Origin: DATKZH01 sp964475955
GTDB taxonomy: Bacteria; Planctomycetota; Planctomycetia; Pirellulales; Thermoguttaceae
Direction of reading: 5' to 3'
Assembly (NCBI GenBank): GCA_964475955.1
Contig: CAYYZY010000186.1
Coordinates: 1 to 15,775 of the forward strand
Length of the DNA stretch: 15,775 bases
In this document: piece by piece, positions 14,514 through 15,775 of the stretch
How positions within the stretch are numbered: position 1 is the stretch's first letter
How the letters are laid out: each line of letters opens with the position of its first letter
Program-made: the position numbers and the translations under genes
Notes under the pieces: model-generated
Seen by the model: the letters and a program-made list of their open reading frames with translations, nothing else
What the model was told of the DNA's origin: nothing
The model's database searches: none

Positions 14514-15554
14514 ATGCCCCGCCCCAGGTCGAACGACGCGCCGATCATCTGGCTGCCCGGCAATCGGGCGGCGGTCGAGGCCGACGATTTGGCGCTCTAC
14601 CGGAAGAGGCTGGGCGGGTTCGTGCCGCCGGGGGCGTTCGACGTGCACGCGCACCTCTACACGATGGCCGGGCTGAGGCTGGGCGCGGAGGTCTCGGCCG
14701 AGGATGCGGCGGTCGAACAGGGCGTGGACGCGTACCGGCGAAGCCTGGCGTCGTGGATGGGCGACGAGGCCCCGCGCGACGGCCTCTTCTTCGCCGCGCC
14801 GTCGGGCGCCCAGGTCGACGTGGACGGCGAGAACCGGTTCGTCGCCCGGCAGGCGGCCGCGCGTGCGGGGAGCCGGGCCCTGATGCTGATCCGACCGACC
14901 GACGACCCGGCCGTGGTCGAGCGGGAGGTGGGCGAGCGGGACTTCCGCGGCTTCAAGGCGTATCACATGTTCGCCCCGGCCGACGACACGTACGAGGCGA
15001 CGATCGACGTGTTTCTGCCCGAGTGGGCCTGGGAGCTGGCCGACCGGCACGGCCTGGCGATCATGCTCCACCTGGTCCGCGCCCGGGCGCTGGCCGACGC
15101 CGAGAACGGCCGCTGCGTGGTCGAGCACTGCCGGCGCTACCCCGGCGCGAAGCTGATCCTGGCGCATGCCGGCCGGGGGTTCTGCGCGGAGCACACGATC
15201 GAGGGGATCGGGGCCCTGGCCGGGCTGGAGAACGTGTTTTTCGACACGGCGGCGATCTGCGAGTCGGCGGCCCTGGAGGCGGTCCTCGCGCGGTTCGGGC
15301 CGTCGCGACTGGCGTTCGGCACCGACTGGCCGATCTCGAACGTGCGCGGCCGCTGCGTCAGCGTGGGCGACGGCTTCTTCTGGATGCACGAGCACACGGC
15401 CGACTTCCGCGGCGCCGCGTTCTGCCGCCCCACGCTCGTCGGTATCGAGTCGCTCTTGGCCCTGCGCCAGGCGGCCCGCACGTGCAACCTGACCGACGCC
15501 GACCTCGAGCGCATCTTCTGCGGCACGGCCCGGGAACTGCTCGGCACGGGGTAG
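14514..15554 (+). CDS. TIM-barrel amidohydrolase (Amidohydro_2-type)
   Basis: The 346-residue protein has the metal-dependent amidohydrolase barrel: F-D-V-H45-A-H47-L at strand 1, G-F-K148-A-Y-H, M-L-H186-L, L-A-H218-A-G and F-G-T-D271-W-P, giving the usual H-x-H, His, His and Asp ligand set. There is no signal peptide, so it is cytoplasmic. The Amidohydro_2 family includes sugar lactonases, decarboxylases and other C-O or C-C hydrolases, so the reaction cannot be fixed. A role in sugar-acid breakdown would fit the glycan enzymes nearby. The ATG at 14514 has only a weak AGGA about ten bases upstream; an in-frame GTG at 14382 would include the inverted-repeat sequence and is less likely. Confidence 0.8.
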   Translation: MPRPRSNDAPIIWLPGNRAAVEADDLALYRKRLGGFVPPGAFDVHAHLYTMAGLRLGAEVSAEDAAVEQGVDAYRRSLASWMGDEAPRDGLFFAAPSGAQVDVDGENRFVARQAAARAGSRALMLIRPTDDPAVVEREVGERDFRGFKAYHMFAPADDTYEATIDVFLPEWAWELADRHGLAIMLHLVRARALADAENGRCVVEHCRRYPGAKLILAHAGRGFCAEHTIEGIGALAGLENVFFDTAAICESAALEAVLARFGPSRLAFGTDWPISNVRGRCVSVGDGFFWMHEHTADFRGAAFCRPTLVGIESLLALRQAARTCNLTDADLERIFCGTARELLGTG

Positions 15555-15635
15555 ACAGAATGGTTGGACCAGTCGCCAGCAACATGGCTGCGTGGAGGAC
15601 GCTTGATTTTCGACGCCGTCGGTCGGCGACGACGG

Positions 15636-15707
15636 GGGCTACGTGGGACGGTCCAGTAGCCGAGGGCGCAGGTCTTCCGAGGGCTACCCTCGGATAGCCC
15701 GCCACGT
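15636..15707. repeat. compound inverted repeat after the amidohydrolase
   Basis: GGGCTACGTGG (15636-15646) is matched by TAGCCC (15695-15700) and CCACGT (15702-15707), in swapped order. Inside is the perfect hairpin CCGAGGG-cta-CCCTCGG (15677-15693), with a further CCGAGGG at 15660-15666. It probably acts as a transcription barrier or is a mobile intergenic repeat; no T-tract follows it. Confidence 0.5.
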
Positions 15708-15731
15708 TTCGGCGGAGCCGCACCAAAAGAG

Positions 15732-15764
15732 AAGCCTCGCGCAACTCATTGTCACGCAAGGCTT
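15732..15764 (-). terminator. candidate terminator of a minus-strand gene beyond the right edge
   Basis: On the minus strand AAGCCTTGCG and CGCGAGGCTT form a 10-pair stem, with one U-G pair, around a 13-base loop, followed by CTCTTTTGG. The plus-strand form has an A-C mismatch instead, which favours minus-strand use. It implies a convergent gene to the right, but the element could also be just another intergenic repeat. Confidence 0.4.
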
Positions 15765-15775
15765 TGCGAGTGGGC

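Noticed and set aside
11993..14563. 856-codon minus-strand open frame opposite the sulfatase
   Set aside because: GC-rich antisense shadow of a gene with all sulfatase motifs; no ribosome-binding site or recognisable domain.

Overview
This 15.8 kb, GC-rich window looks like chromosomal DNA from a planctomycete (Planctomycetota). The basis is the gene set: several CxxC zinc-ribbon proteins fused to unrelated modules, a leucine-rich-repeat-type lipoprotein, a secreted sulfatase, a GH29-like glycosidase, a Tat-signal Gfo/Idh/MocA oxidoreductase and an ACT-domain protein. Intergenic regions are full of inverted repeats of a kind often seen in that phylum. I cannot name a genus, and no rRNA, tRNA, CRISPR array or intact insertion sequence is visible.

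Layout. Positions 1-11 hold the first codons of a minus-strand gene that leaves the window. About 340 bases of repeat-bearing intergenic DNA follow, then a small zinc-ribbon gene (354-593, minus). Next are a short LRR-like lipoprotein gene that needs a frameshift (1034-1464, plus), a kinase-fold protein (1520-2377, minus), an ACT-domain protein behind a very good promoter (2733-2761; gene 2815-3306, plus) and a double zinc-ribbon protein (3328-4137, minus). A zinc-ribbon membrane protein (4347-5210) and an HD-domain phosphohydrolase (5310-6641) are on the plus strand. A bidirectional hairpin (6658-6709) separates them from a minus-strand series. Read in transcription order this is Gfo/Idh oxidoreductase (12086-10830), GH29-like glycosidase (10689-9628), aspartyl-tRNA synthetase aspS (9436-7670) and a thioredoxin-fold lipoprotein (7445-6735). 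On the plus strand, divergent from the oxidoreductase, are a secreted sulfatase (12395-14191) and a TIM-barrel amidohydrolase (14514-15554). The last 220 bases contain only inverted repeats, one of which looks like the terminator of a minus-strand gene beyond the right edge.

How the genes may work together. The sulfatase, GH29-like enzyme, oxidoreductase and amidohydrolase are plausible parts of a pathway that desulfates and breaks down sulfated, possibly fucose-containing, glycans. That is inference from families and adjacency. aspS is housekeeping. The left half is mostly planctomycete-type small proteins of unknown role.

Most notable: (1) the LRR-like lipoprotein has a clear ribosome-binding site and lipobox in one frame and its body in another; (2) the thioredoxin-fold lipoprotein has lost both active-site cysteines; (3) the HD phosphohydrolase has no ribosome-binding site but has two adjacent palindromes just upstream, one resembling the core of the hairpin after the same gene; (4) at least seven distinct intergenic inverted-repeat elements lie in 15 kb. 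I did not find a convincing new multi-gene system.
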